A stretch of 64,000 nucleotides of DNA from Auricularia sp. M13 (GCA_037042915.1 CM073194.1:2914001-2978000); one strand, 5' to 3'. Shown: positions 1 through 10,569, counted from the stretch's first letter. The notes: generated by a model not told the origin, from the letters alone. Program-made: numbers and translations.

Positions 1-575
1 CTGGCGCGCAGGACATTGCCTTCGTGCCGACGTCGCGGAGCGCATGCTCCATTGGCGTGCGGCGCGATACTGCACGGAGGAGTGGGATGCAGCGCTGCTG
101 GATTGGGCGACGAGGGACTACCAGACGAGCCACGTGTATCGCATCGTGAATGGCCGCCCGGTCAACGTTTGAACATTCTCCTCTGAAGTATTACCATCTT
201 GCACATCATGTTTAGGATTAAACGCATAGGACGCCACGTTACGACAATTTTATGATGACATGACATTCATTCATGATTCTGAGACGACAGGGACGCCGTC
301 TTCTTAGTAGGGGGGGGAGATTGTAACGGTACAATCCCGGGACTCTTTCAGTCACCGGGCCCTTCTAGTAAGTTCCATGAAGACGGATTCTATGAGGTTC
401 TAGAATAGTTTTATTCATGTATATAAGGAGGAGGTTTGAGATTGAGATCCCCATCCTTCGGGATCCGGACTTAGCTCACACTCGTCCTCCGCACTTAGTG
501 CAATCTTATCTATTATCTTATCTACACAGCCACCCTTTGCGCGACCATATCAGACTACGAACGTTTACCCTTACA
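1..575 (+). mobile_element. 3' end of an LTR retrotransposon (fossil, cut by window edge)
   Basis: An open frame enters from the left edge and stops at position 172. After about 135 bases of spacer comes a purine run (about 307-320) of the kind used as a polypurine tract, immediately followed by a 254-bp LTR that begins TGTAA and ends TTACA. Only the 3' part of the element is in the window, so its family (copia or gypsy) cannot be fixed from the visible residues. The LTR ends within a few bases of a decayed WD40 gene end, which suggests insertion beside or into that gene. Confidence 0.7.
322..575 (+). repeat. 3' long terminal repeat
   Basis: The boundaries TGTAA...TTACA are short inverted terminal repeats. 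The repeat is preceded by a polypurine tract and carries a TATA-like stretch near 418-427. The second LTR copy would lie to the left of the window. Confidence 0.7.
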
Positions 576-584
576 ATAATTCTC

Positions 585-705
585 ATATGACAATCTTCCG
601 TACCCATACGCCATCGGAGGTGGCACACGCGAGAAACTTCCCGTCCGGTGGAGCATCTCGTTGACATCCCAAATGCGAATTTTCAGGTCGTCTCCGACTC
701 GTCGG
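585..705 (-). pseudogene. Decayed C-terminal WD40 repeat (relic of a DUF6535-WD40 type gene)
   Basis: On the minus strand one frame gives KIRIWDVN and another gives PDGKFLACATSDGVWV. These match, in order, the last two blades of the WD40 protein encoded at 21651-23053 (TIRVWDIN and PDGNFLACAASDGVWV). The roughly 20 residues that separate them there are missing here and the frame changes between them, so this is a decayed remnant and not a functioning exon. No DUF6535 or linker sequence is seen next to it. The adjoining LTR ends at 575. Confidence 0.65.
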
Positions 706-865
706 CGCCGGCTGCTAAGTACAGATGGTAATCGAAGACTAGCGAGTCTATGACTTGCGCTGGACTTGCGAAAGGCCCGTGGTGATGCGCGACACAAGAT
801 TATCTTTATTATCTTTGATGCATACGGTATCCTACAATACAAAAACTATTCGTGGTGCTGAGTTA

Positions 866-3800
866 TTAGAATCCAGCCCCTGTGTGGCCGGGGCCTGTGC
901 CGACCGTGCTCGCGGGGACGGTGCCGCCGGTCTTCTTGGCCTGGCCTTGGGCGACCATGGCCGGGTTATGCGACAGCTTTCCGACGCCAGCCTCAATAGT
1001 CCCTTCAATTTTGTCGAGAGTCGAGGGATGCGTGCCGGCCATGCCGCCACCAGTATGGGGGCCAACACCAGCGGTGTGAGCGGGAGCACCGGCACCAGCT
1101 GCGACGCGCTGGTCGTGCTTCTCGCCGTGGCGGCCCATTGCGTGACCTGCTACACCGCCGAGGAGCGTGTGGCCGGTCGCTGTTGCGGAAAATGTTTACT
1201 TCTAACTTTCTCGTTCGTAACGGACATGAGAGACGCACCAGCACCGGCACCAGCACCGAGGAGCGTGTCTCGCTTTGTGTGACCGTGAGTCTCAGGATCT
1301 GAGCATGTTGGTGAGATTGAGATCGCGTATGGTGTCCAAACTGTGCATTTAATCCGGCGCCCCCCGTCGGCTTATTTTTGTGCCCGTGGTAATACGCCGG
1401 GCTCCCGCCGATCCCGTCGTAAAATTGTGCCCCCTCCATGTAACAAATTCCTTCCACGTAATAAAATTTCCTTCCACCTAATAAAAATTCCTTCCACGTA
1501 ACTCAAACTCCTTCCACGTAAGTTTGGCCTTTTGTAAATGTGACTCCCGCCGTAAATGTGCCTCCCGTCGTAACTTCCCGGCGTAACTCCCGTCGTAACT
1601 TGCTCCCTGCGTAACTTCCCTCCGAAAACCGGACTCCCGGCGTAACTTCGTCCCGTTGTAACTTCCTCCTGTTGTAACTTCCTCCTGTTGTAACTTGCTC
1701 CCGCTGTAAACCTGAGTCCCGGCGTAACTTGCTCTCGGCGTAACTTCCTCCTTGCGTAACTCCCTGCGTAACTCCCTGCGCAAGTTCCGCCCGTCGTAAC
1801 TTGTACGTTTGTAGGCTCCCATTGTGATATTCCAAAGCAGAGTCAGTGACTCAAATTCTCTATAATTAAGTGAGATAATGTGCACAAAGGATAGTAGAGT
1901 AGATGAAACAGATGCATGTTGAGCAGGTCAGAAGTGCGAGGAAGCTGGCAAATCAAAGCAGATGGACATTGGTGATGAATGCTGAGTGTAGTGAATGTGA
2001 TTGCGAGGAATGGGAGAGGAACTGAGATGTGTACAGCGAGTGGCAAATCGATAACAGATCACAATGATTGATTGGGCAAGACAACGCATGAGAGCCGAGG
2101 TCATGTACATCTCAGTGTTGCTGCTCATTATGATGCTGCTGAGGTGAGTGGGCTCTGAGCAGATCAAAGGAGAAGACAGGGGAGAGGCTGGGATTTACCG
2201 ATTGATTCAGACTGTGTCACCAGCTTGACGTTTCGCCACAAGAACTGTCATCTAATAGCTCCAAAAAAACTTTCAATATACATTTTCAGCTCAGTTCACA
2301 TGACAATACTCGATTCCGGCAATTTCCGAAACTTGCGCACGCGCGCTTAATTTTGTGCGCAACTTTCGGAAATTGCCGGTGTAAGCAGCATTGGCAATTC
2401 CTGACTGAATCAGACAACATTGAGAAATAGAACTTACATAATCGAGTCTAAGAGCTAAAAATATTCCGCAATTTGTGTCCATGGCCGCCATAATGCCCAT
2501 GTCAGGCTGAATTGAAACCACAACCAATCTTTGCCCCGTATCTCAACAACCAGTGCTCAAATTCTGTGAATGAGGGCCTCTTTCTGATTCCCCCAGTGTC
2601 CCTAACGTGTGTGCTCCATTGCACGTAACCACAAGTTTGTATGCTGAGAGACAGGAACTGCTCTTGCTTGATATTCAGACACGCGGCTGCTGTACAACCA
2701 GTTCGCACTCGATGATAGACGCCTCCTGATGATGTGAACAAAGTCTGAAATGCGAGAGGACTGGGGCTCACTAGCCACTTGTGCATCTGATGCCAGGGGG
2801 ATATCTGTCCATTCTCTGGCTCTCCTGCACTTTTTATATACACAATCAGCTCCCCGAATCAAGTCATTATAGTCACTGAGGTATCCTAGCTACTAAGAGT
2901 CCAGTTCTGTACATGAGTAATGACGAGCCGTGCTCGTGGCAATGAGGGACGCCCCACTGAAACCCACCGTTTCCGCATATGGACTTCCCGATTTGGCAAG
3001 ATTTGCGCTGTCAGCACCGCCACTCTCAGCCCTCGCACGTCGCATCCCGTCGCACTCGCTCGTGTCCGTCTATCCGCCTAAGCCCTCGTCTTCAGATTCC
3101 ACCATTAATCCGGACGTACCAGCCCGGGAGGACCGCAGCAGCATTATCAAATCATGCCGCTGCCATCAGCAGCGCTGCTCCCGCTCTCCCCCTGTCTGGA
3201 CGTCGCCTCCCTGCTTCCCTCTCGTTCCTGACCCTTCATATTGCATACCGTTCGCCTCGCCTCGTCATTCTGCGCATATTCCGACCTTTACTTTCGTGTT
3301 TTGTCCACTCCTTCACCGTCTCGACTTTCTGCCTCCGTCTGCTGTACACGGCTTGAGATCCGGCTCTCTGTCACCCATATGCTCTCGCTGACTGTACTTA
3401 AGCCTCTGACTACGTGCTTTGATCCCCAGAATATAGTTCCCCACTCTCTCTCAGCTGCTCTCAGTGCTCTCAGTCCTAGAGCTCAAATCGGCTCCTCAGC
3501 TCCCTCAAGTTCATTCTCACTGCGTCAGATCAGCGGCCATCCTTCTGACAGCTTCCCACTTGTTCCTATCGACGAACTCTGTCTATTCCGTACGCATTTA
3601 GGGGATTTATCCGCATCCATGCTATTGGGCTAGTAATCCTACTGGGTCCCCGCCCCTGACTGCTCTAGCTCCTTCTGCCCCAGAGCCTGCGCGTCAGTAA
3701 AGTCTGGAGACTGTCTCTGACACCAGCCATAGCAACAGAGCTAGCATTGGCTCTACGCACTCTGGGTTGCTTCGCCAGAACAGATATAGCGCTAGGACGC

Positions 3801-5321
3801 AAATAGAGCATCTTGGACTTGCTGGACACATGTGTGATTCATCGTACCAAACATGTGCAGTCTTTGAAGCTAGGCAATGTTCCTGTTCACACTGCTTGGG
3901 AGGTGTTGGCATTAGGCAAATGAGCGCAACCACATAGGACCTTTGGCTGAGGCAACCATGCAGGTATCATCTTGGCTTTGCCTGCTTCCTCCACCCTTTT
4001 GTTTAGAGTGTGCTTACCTGCTAGCAGTGTCACACAGCACCAGGTGCCATCAGTCATAGCCACAGTTCCATTATTTAGCTACAGAATGGCCAATTCTGCC
4101 CATACCGGCAAATTCCGAAAGTTGCGCACAAAATTAAGCGCGCGTGCGCAAGTTTCGGAAATTGCCGGAATCGAGTATTGTCATGTGAACTGAGCTGAAA
4201 ATGTATATTGAAAGTTCTTTTGGAGCTATTAGATGACAGTTCTTGTGGCGAAACGTCAAGCTGGTGACACACCCCTGTCTTCTCCTTTGATCTGCTCAGA
4301 GCCCACTCACCTCAGCAGCATCATAATGAGCAGCAACACTGAGATGTACACAACCTCGGCTCTCATGCGTTGTCTTGCCCAATCCATCATTGTGATCTGT
4401 TATCCATTTGCCACTCGCTGTACACATCTCTGTTCGTCTCCAATGTAATCACAATCGCATTCACTATGCTCAGTATCCATCACTGATGTCCATCTGCTTT
4501 GATTTGCCAGCTTCCTCGCACTTCTGACCTGCTCAACATGCATCTGTTTCGACTAATCTGCTATCCTTTGTGTGCATTATCTCACTTAATTATAGAGAAT
4601 TTGAGTCACTGACTCTGCCTTGGCATATCACAATGGGAGCCTACAAACGTACAAGTTACGATGGGCGGAACTTGTGCAGGGAGTTATGCAGGGAGTTACG
4701 CAAGGAGGAAGTTACGCCGGGAGCAAGTTACGCCGGGACTCAGGTTTACAGCGGGAGCAAGTTACAACAGGAGGAAGTTACAACAGGAGGAAGTTACAAC
4801 GGGATGAAGTTACGCCGGGAGTCCAGTTTTTGGAGGGAAGTTACGCAGGGAGCAAGTTACGACGGGAGTTACGCCGGGAAGTTACGACGGGAGGCACATT
4901 TACGGCGGGAGTCACATTTACAAAAGGCCAAACTTACGTGGAAGGAGTTTGAGTTACGTGGAAGGAAATTTTATTACGTGGAAGGAAATTTTATTACATG
5001 GAAGGAATTTGTTACATGGAGGGGGCACAATTTTACGACGGGATCGGCGGGAGCCCGGCGTATTACCACGGGCACAAAAATAAGCCGACGGGGGGCGCCG
5101 GATTAAATGCACAGTTCGGACACCATAATCGCGTCCAGCACGACGACATACATCCCACGCCGCCCCCGGGAGCGGTCATTCCAGCGCCTGCTGGGACGCC
5201 CGTGGGCTGAGTTACTGCTGGAGACGAGAGTCGGAGAGTCAGAGTTTTTGCTTTGTCTATCAAGACTCAAAATGCACGTACAGGGAGCAGTGTAGTTCGG
5301 GTTCGTAGTCGTAGAGTGCAT
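866..5321 (-). CDS. Glycine-zipper / CsbD-like small stress protein, with a 3.8-kb transposon in intron 2
   Basis: Four exons on the minus strand: 5321-5282, 5217-5152, 1298-1239 and 1179-866 (480 nt, 159 aa). All phases agree. Introns 1 and 3 are 64 and 59 nt with GTACGT and GTGCGT donors. Intron 2 starts with GTATGT at 5151 and ends CTCAG at 1299, and contains the whole foldback element. Without the element and one copy of its target duplication it would be 47 nt. The protein has a Thr/Pro/Gly-rich head, an Ala/Gly-rich zipper (LLGAGAGA, LLGGVAGHAMG) followed by RHGEKHD, and a tail (LDKIEGTIEAGVGKL, then AQGQAKKTGG) resembling the CsbD-like repeat of small fungal stress proteins. Molecular function is unknown. 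If the long intron is spliced correctly, the insertion leaves the protein unchanged. Confidence 0.75.
1328..2396 (+). repeat. Left inverted arm of the foldback element
   Basis: The arm is the reverse complement of 4088-5127 with a small number of differences. A minisatellite-like zone (about 1435-1820) has 16-bp units such as GTAACTTCCTCCTGTT and 19-20-bp units containing CCTTCCACGTAATAAAA. Because the units are not multiples of three, they keep several frames open without being coding. Confidence 0.85.
2316..2379. repeat. 64-bp imperfect palindrome at inner end of left arm
   Basis: Begins CCGGCAATTTCCGAAA and ends TTTCGGAAATTGCCGG. The arms are 25 bp with one mismatch and a 14-base loop. 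The same hairpin recurs at 4105-4168, so each foldback arm ends internally in its own hairpin. Confidence 0.9.
4088..5127 (-). repeat. Right inverted arm of the foldback element
   Basis: Reverse-complement partner of the left arm, carrying the same minisatellite zone (about 4640-5030) and the same inner palindrome. It ends at GGACACCATA followed by the second target-site copy. Confidence 0.85.
4105..4168. repeat. 64-bp palindrome at inner end of right arm
   Basis: Second copy of the hairpin described at 2316-2379, in inverted position. One base in the outer stem differs (CCGGCAAATTCC instead of CCGGCAATTTCC). Confidence 0.85.
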
Positions 5322-5373
5322 GATGATCGTTGGAGTTATTCCTTGTAAACATGAACCTGAAAATTCCTGGGCC

Positions 5374-5478
5374 TTTATACCTTGAGGAAGGGGCTGACGT
5401 CGGGTGGCGTCATGTTTGAGGGAGTGGTGCATGCGCAGTTATGCAGGTGGTGCCTGCATGAGCGCGTCATGACGCGCT
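5374..5478 (-). promoter_or_regulatory. Likely promoter of the CsbD-like gene: TATA box and CRE/bZIP-type sites
   Basis: Reading on the minus strand, a TATAAA lies at 5379-5374, about 55 bp upstream of the start codon. Further upstream are TGACGTC (5395-5401) and an 18-bp perfect palindrome AGCGCGTCATGACGCGCT (5461-5478) holding two facing CRE half-sites. CRE sites are known targets of Atf1/Sko1-type stress bZIP factors in fungi, which would fit a small stress protein. That regulatory link is an inference. Confidence 0.5.
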
Positions 5479-6726
5479 AAACTTGGCGCGAGGACAGCAC
5501 GTGACCTGGTTCCATTACTCGTGCCACAAGCGCTCCGCATCCAACTTTGGCATATGAGTGCCATCATGCTTTCCCACCTCAGAATAGAGAATGCGCTCGT
5601 TGGAGCGGAAAACCGGTATCCGCAAGACGGCAATTATTGCTTATGTTCTGTGCAAAGGATGGCGGATTGTAACAAGGGAACACAGCGGCGAGCTTGATAG
5701 ATGGTTCATTTGTAAAAACGGGAGAACCAACTCTTAGCCCGCGGCGATGGGGTTGTACTGCGGACGGCGCTCGAAACTGGCCAAGTCGAGAGCAAAGGCA
5801 CCACCGGAGTCAGACCAACGAACTGGGCACGGAAGGCTGAAGTTACAGAGTCTCGAAGAGTTGAATGTGGCCGCCAGTCACCATCGCGCGAGTCCTTTGC
5901 GCTACTACTGAAGTTTGTGACTGCAGAGATAAGGTTGCGCCTCGCGCCCGTCGGTGATCGCCACCTGCTGTGTTCTAGACACAGAAGCCCAAGCAGGGAG
6001 GCCCAGTCATTCCGGTATCGATGTTGTATATAATGCCCCAGTGTTGCACGCGAACCGTGTGTAGGTCGACTTCTTCCGGCGACTGGCATTCGACAGACAC
6101 AGCGGCCGTGGACCTCCAAGACACAGTTACAAATAGCCCGAATGCCGCAGAGGTGGTTGAGATAGTGTCGAATAGTGTATATTACCAGGAAAATGTTGTA
6201 CGCAGGAGAAAATCATCGCCCACGCACAGGATCATAGAGGGGCCGCCCTGGCACCCGGGTGTGCGTTGAGAAGCGGAAGCAGCCCGAGGGCTGACGTGTT
6301 GTACTGCGAATCGAAATCGTGGTGGAAGCGGCTCGGAAGCGTGAAAAAACGGCGTGAAGATTTGTGACTCCGATCCTCGACCCTTCGTCTTCCTGTTGTT
6401 CGCAAGAGTCCGCAACAATCGCACCAAAGCCGAAGCCATCGAGAAAGACATTCAAATCCTGGAGAGCCAACTCTATACCTGCGTCGGGCTCGTGTTTACA
6501 CTCTGACCTGTCCATCCGGTGCGTTTCAAACTATCTTCGTCTGCCAAGAGGCTATGTCGGCCGCGGTTCAGAGCGGCTGCAGCCTTGTGGCATGCTCTAA
6601 TACTGCGTCGCCCCACGCTCCAATCCTGGTCGATGTTACAGTGCTCATGGTACATGCAGGATTAGCGGGCCGCGGTCGCCTAATCATAATTACCACGGCC
6701 CAGCAACCATTTTCTCCCAGCACGCT
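5479..6726. other. Intergenic, no gene recognised
   Basis: About 1.25 kb. Short open frames exist on both strands but none has a recognisable domain. A plus-strand stretch near 6410-6495 reads as a short amphipathic helix (KAEAIEKDIQILESQL) like the coiled coil that precedes the F-box in many basidiomycete F-box proteins. It has no start codon and stops before the F-box gene, so it may be a gene remnant. Confidence 0.5.
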
Positions 6727-7980
6727 ATGTCGGACATGGATTATACCCACAAGCTGCCGGCGGAGATGTTTTCCGCGATATTGGGCGAGCTCTCGGTGCC
6801 CGACCTTTTATCGGCCTCGCTCGTGAACGGGCAGTGGCGTCGGAACGCCCGTGATCATCCAAAATTCTGGCAAAATATTTCAATCAGGACGTTGTCCATG
6901 TCCGCAATCGAGTTTTTCGAGACACGACTCAGCCTGGGCGGTGCACGCAACATAAAGTCTCTGCGAATCATCATACCCGGACTCCCCTGGGCGCTTCTAA
7001 CTGTACTCCAAGTCTTTTCTCGCGTGTCAGAAAACATCAACAGAATCGAGGAGCTCGAAATCGTAGTCCACAATGCCCTAGCAGGATTGCTATTCCGGGC
7101 GCTCACAAGTCCAGCGCCGGTCCTTCGCTCTTTTGCAATTCATTTCGATCATTCCGACCGCATGGCCACGAATTCGTGCCCTTTGATTTACCTGCCGGAC
7201 CGTATTTTCGCTGCTGCATGCCCGCTCCTCCGCACGGTTCACATCAATGGAGCCGCAACTGCCTCGCTCCTGCCAACGGCATTCCGTACGACCACATACC
7301 TCCGCATCAGAACGCATACGAAATTCTCGATGCTGCCGGCCTGGTTTGACTGCTTCCCGCATTTGAAAGAGCTCTCTATCTTTGCCCACAGCTGGCAGAT
7401 TCCAAAACGAGCAATCAACGCTATCCCAACCTCGGCACTCCGACGACTGCAAAAACTCGAGCTTGTTTTCGAAGAAGACAGCTTCGCCGTCATGAAGGCG
7501 CTTTCCTGTTTGCATGTGCCGCATATGACTTGGAGTTTGTCTGCCAGGCAGGTCGCCGAGGAACTCCTTCCCCGGTTCATCCTCGGGCCCCTGCGTCTGA
7601 AAGTCTGTTGTGACGATGCAGACAGTTTGATCGTCCATCTCCACTTCGAATCGTGTTACCCAGACGCCGGTAGGACGCTCCACTTCGTCGGCCTGCGCGA
7701 CGAGCTCGAGCTCACGTCCGGAGACACGTATTTTTCGCCGGAAATTCTCGAGCGCCTCAAATCCTTGCGGCTGGACTCGAGCCTCGCTTTCTTGTTGAAA
7801 CGGATTGACCGTTTCCCTGCGCTTACGACGATCGAATACAACAAGTGTCTCGACGACTGGCCTCGCGCGGAGCGGCCGTTTGCACATCTGAACCTCCCGG
7901 TGCTTCAAGAGGTCGTTCTTTACAACGACGGTCGCTTCGTTGACCGTCTCATGACGAACAGCGTCGACGCCATTCTCTGA
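6727..7980 (+). CDS. F-box protein, single exon
   Basis: 417 aa, intronless. The N-terminus (about residues 7-50: LPAEMFSAILGELSVPDLLSASLVNGQWRRNARDHPKFWQ, here abbreviated from two adjoining motifs LPAEMFSAILGE and PDLLSASLVNGQW) is a typical F-box. This domain binds Skp1 and makes the protein a substrate adaptor of SCF ubiquitin ligases. The rest is leucine-rich and irregular, as in the large lineage-expanded F-box families of agaricomycetes, and has no second recognisable domain. Two in-frame ATGs (6727 and 6733) open the gene; the first is used here. Substrate unknown. Confidence 0.8.
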   Translation: MSDMDYTHKLPAEMFSAILGELSVPDLLSASLVNGQWRRNARDHPKFWQNISIRTLSMSAIEFFETRLSLGGARNIKSLRIIIPGLPWALLTVLQVFSRVSENINRIEELEIVVHNALAGLLFRALTSPAPVLRSFAIHFDHSDRMATNSCPLIYLPDRIFAAACPLLRTVHINGAATASLLPTAFRTTTYLRIRTHTKFSMLPAWFDCFPHLKELSIFAHSWQIPKRAINAIPTSALRRLQKLELVFEEDSFAVMKALSCLHVPHMTWSLSARQVAEELLPRFILGPLRLKVCCDDADSLIVHLHFESCYPDAGRTLHFVGLRDELELTSGDTYFSPEILERLKSLRLDSSLAFLLKRIDRFPALTTIEYNKCLDDWPRAERPFAHLNLPVLQEVVLYNDGRFVDRLMTNSVDAIL

Positions 7981-8159
7981 CCGCCTGGAAACGCGCCTCA
8001 TCTGTCGAATCTCTCGTGTGAAGAACGCTTCCGAAAGTGTGATGCTGTATTATATTATTCTCTGATAGGTTTGCACACCCAACAATCTGTTTCCACGCAA
8101 TATATGTCGTTCATAGTTTATCCATAAATGTGACACACGCGCCCCGGAATCCACTCGCT

Positions 8160-9213
8160 TCATACATCGGTACGTTCTGCGAGGGCCACGTCGTACCCGT
8201 TGAGCAGCTCGATCTTCGGGAAGCACACGGCGAGGCCCGTTCGCGCGTTGTCGCGCATGCGCGGCGTGACGGCGCGCAGCGTCCCGTTCCCGGAGACGAG
8301 TTTCAGCGAGAAACAACGCAGGTCGTGAAGTACGGGCGGAAGCTTGTTGACCTCGTGGTCTATCATGTCGAGCAGGAACTGCGAAGTCGGTCAGAAAGGC
8401 GATAGATGGGAAGACGGTACGGCAGCAACGTACCGTGGTGAACGGCCGGCCGTCGTACAGAATGAGCTCGACGCTTTGCAGGCGCGGGCAGACCTTGCCG
8501 AGCGTCTGGAGCGTGCCGTAGCCGTCGTCCGTCCTGATCCCCGAGAGCGTGCGGATGTCGCAGCCGGACTGCTCGACAGCGCACCACAGCTCGGCGCCCA
8601 CGATGTCTGTGCCGGTGCAGCGCAGATGGCGCAGCGCCCTGCGATGCCCGCCGCGGAGGAACGCAAGAAGGACGGCGCACGGCGCGCGCAGCGTCTGCAC
8701 GTTTGGCAAAAACACGGGATTCAATGTTGCCTCTGCTCGGTGAGCCGCGTGTCGCGCGACGTTGCACGAAAGCGGCATCTCCAGCCGGGTGAGCCGCTGG
8801 CTCATAAGACGAAGGAAGGCGTCGGGCGGAAGCTCGTCGCAGTCCGCGTAGACGCTGAGCTCGCGCAGCTTGAACGGATAGTCGCGAGGCTCGATTCCCT
8901 CCGCGCAGGTACGAAGGTCGAGCACTACGAGGTTGACCAGCAGTTCCAGGAGGGCACTGAGGTCCGCGCGCGAGACCTCATAGTCGAATACGGCCAGGCT
9001 GCGAATATAGGACGCGCGATCCGGGCACCGCATGAGGTTGCGCAGGAGCACTGCGCCGCGGCCGGTCTTCTTGAGCGAGACGTCGCGGTAAAGGTGCAGC
9101 TCGGCTTCCCGTCTGAGACTGTGCGAGGCTCGGGCGACGGCGCCCAGGTCGGCGGTGTCGCAGAATGCGAGCGTCGCGCCGATGAGCTCGAGGGGAAACC
9201 TGGGGCACGCCAT
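8160..9213 (-). CDS. F-box/LRR-like protein, paralogue of 20049-21128
   Basis: Two exons: 9213-8434 and 8378-8160, with a 55-nt intron (GTACGT donor, CTGAC branch-like motif, GCAG acceptor). Product 332 aa. It opens with an F-box-like segment (PRFPLELIGATLAFCDTADL) followed by RASHSLRREAELHLYRDVSL, then leucine-rich sequence typical of basidiomycete F-box proteins. A paralogue lies at 20049-21128 with the same intron position and an identical 219-nt last exon length. Shared signatures include EVSRADLSALLELL, DCDELPPDAFLRL and SGCDIRTLSGIRT. Read without splicing, exon 1 runs on into intron sequence, which explains a longer spurious frame. Likely an SCF adaptor; target unknown. Confidence 0.8.
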
Positions 9214-9335
9214 AGTCGCCGTGGTTGCAGGGGCATGTTCGTCGCGGCTGCCCGGGGCGAAATTATACGCGCGCGTCGTGGTTGCTGGTGAAGCGTCCGA
9301 AGCGTGGGCCTCAGTCGGAGGCGCGCAGCGTTATG
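9214..9335 (-). promoter_or_regulatory. Conserved upstream block shared by the two F-box paralogues
   Basis: Minus-strand sequence just upstream of the start matches the region upstream of the paralogue at about 19930-20048: GCGCCTCCGACT, then CTTCAC, then GCAACCAC, at similar spacing, followed by an A/C-rich leader. The duplication that made the pair therefore included the promoter or 5' UTR. Confidence 0.55.
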
Positions 9336-10447
9336 GCCTTGTCCCCGAGGCCGATGCTACGACCCCGACCTCAGCTGAAGTGGTTTCCTCTTGTGCGGCC
9401 TTTCACGCAGCGGCGCAGCCGACTAGGTACCAGGACCGCTTCAAGTTGAAGCGTTGCAACCGCTCGACCGGAACGCTCTCCTGTACGTTGCGGCTTCAGT
9501 TCGACATCGCACATTCGTAAATATCGCTTGAAGTAGCGCCTTCAATTCACCAGAGTCGTATCCACATGGCGGAGCTGACGCTTGGCTGAGACTGCAAAGA
9601 AAACCCACGCAGGGCGACAAATGACGACCTTCATCGAGCTTCAGTATGATATTTAACGGCAAGAAGACAGCTAATTTCAGCCGTTGAGCTGTACCAGAGC
9701 GTCCGCGGCGTACCTGTCGGTCATTGCGCGCGTGGGAGGAGGATGACAACGGCATCAAACCATTGCAACTCCGATTGTTGCGCTCGTCACGGTCGTCTTC
9801 TTCCGCGTCGTCGTGCCATGCCAGTTACCGCGCCCACTGACGCTATGCCCAGCCGTACCTGCATACAGAATCCCGCCTGCGTCAGCTCTTCACTGAAGCT
9901 GCGCCGCTGAACCGGCCTCCGGCGTGACTCTGAAACTGCCGGAGGTGTCTGTCGCCTACGAAAGGCGTTCTCGCAAATGCAATACGCCAACTGGTTCTTG
10001 GCGCTGTCCGTGGCCATCTTTTCTAAACTGTATCTCATCTCCAATCCCGCCAATCGAGTCTGTTCCGATTTAAGGAACTTATTACGAGCCGCTACATAAC
10101 GCTGTCTTGCCAACTCAAGCTGCGTTCTCCCGGGCCATTACTGAATGGTAGATTTCATCGGGTCTCGACCAGACTCCGAGGCTCCCATCCTTATCATATG
10201 GCAAGGGGGTGACAGGTGGTAGGTCACAAGTGCAGCTTGACAGACTCAACGCGAATGCTGGCGGCACTGGGCCCGACTCGGACTCTGCGCTGGGATTTGC
10301 TCCGAGTCTGTGCTGTTACTATTGCGATTCAACTTCTACTTGCCGTGCCCAGATAGTAGCGGCGCGCATGCACGTAGCACCGATTCGACCAACGCGGCCC
10401 GCGCTACACTGTAACTCATCTGCCACTGTCGGACGACTCGCCGCGGG
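9336..10447. other. Intergenic, no gene recognised
   Basis: About 1.1 kb upstream of the Harbinger element. A 100-codon frame on the minus strand (9787-10113) has helix-like composition but no ATG start and no recognisable domain. Nothing else is supported. Confidence 0.5.
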
Positions 10448-10450
10448 ATT

Positions 10451-10505
10451 AGCCAGTTTGCGGAACCAAATTATTCGGTTCCGGCCGATTGCGGTGCTTC
10501 CGCCG
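10451..10505 (+). repeat. Left terminal inverted repeat of Harbinger element
   Basis: 55 bp, identical to the reverse complement of 13130-13184. It contains a nested imperfect palindrome (CGGAACC...GGTTCCG) that could be a transposase or Myb-protein binding site; that role is an inference. Confidence 0.9.
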
Positions 10506-10569
10506 CTTTTTTTCACCTGTTCCATTCTGCTCACTCTTGCTCGTACAACGATACACAACAACACACGCC

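Larger units (their letters stand above)
1328..5127. mobile_element. Complete foldback-type DNA transposon (3800 bp) inside an intron
   Basis: The element begins TATGGTGTCC and ends GGACACCATA, and is flanked on both sides by the 6-bp direct repeat ATCGCG (1322-1327 and 5128-5133). Its ends are about 1.05-kb inverted arms (1328-2396 and 4088-5127) around a 1.7-kb core. The arms contain tandem 12-20-bp subrepeats built on GTAACTTCC/TTCCACGTAA, the classic organisation of foldback (FB/Galileo/TU-like) elements. No transposase was recognised in the core, so it looks non-autonomous. The superfamily is unresolved; a 6-bp duplication does not by itself identify one. Clean ends and an exact duplication suggest a fairly recent insertion. 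Confidence 0.85.

Noticed and set aside
755-1282. 175-codon frame on the plus strand
   Set aside because: It is antisense to the spliced CsbD-like gene, whose exons, splice sites and protein composition are far better supported.
2930-3633. Open frames in the foldback core as a possible transposase
   Set aside because: Ser/Pro-rich with no catalytic or DNA-binding motif in any frame.
4570-5106. Long open frames in the foldback arms (both arms, several frames)
   Set aside because: They arise from tandem repeat units that lack stops in several frames; the translations are repetitive and frame-inconsistent between arms.
9787-10113. Helix-like 108-codon frame on the minus strand
   Set aside because: No ATG start (TTG only), no recognisable domain, no intron signals joining it to anything.
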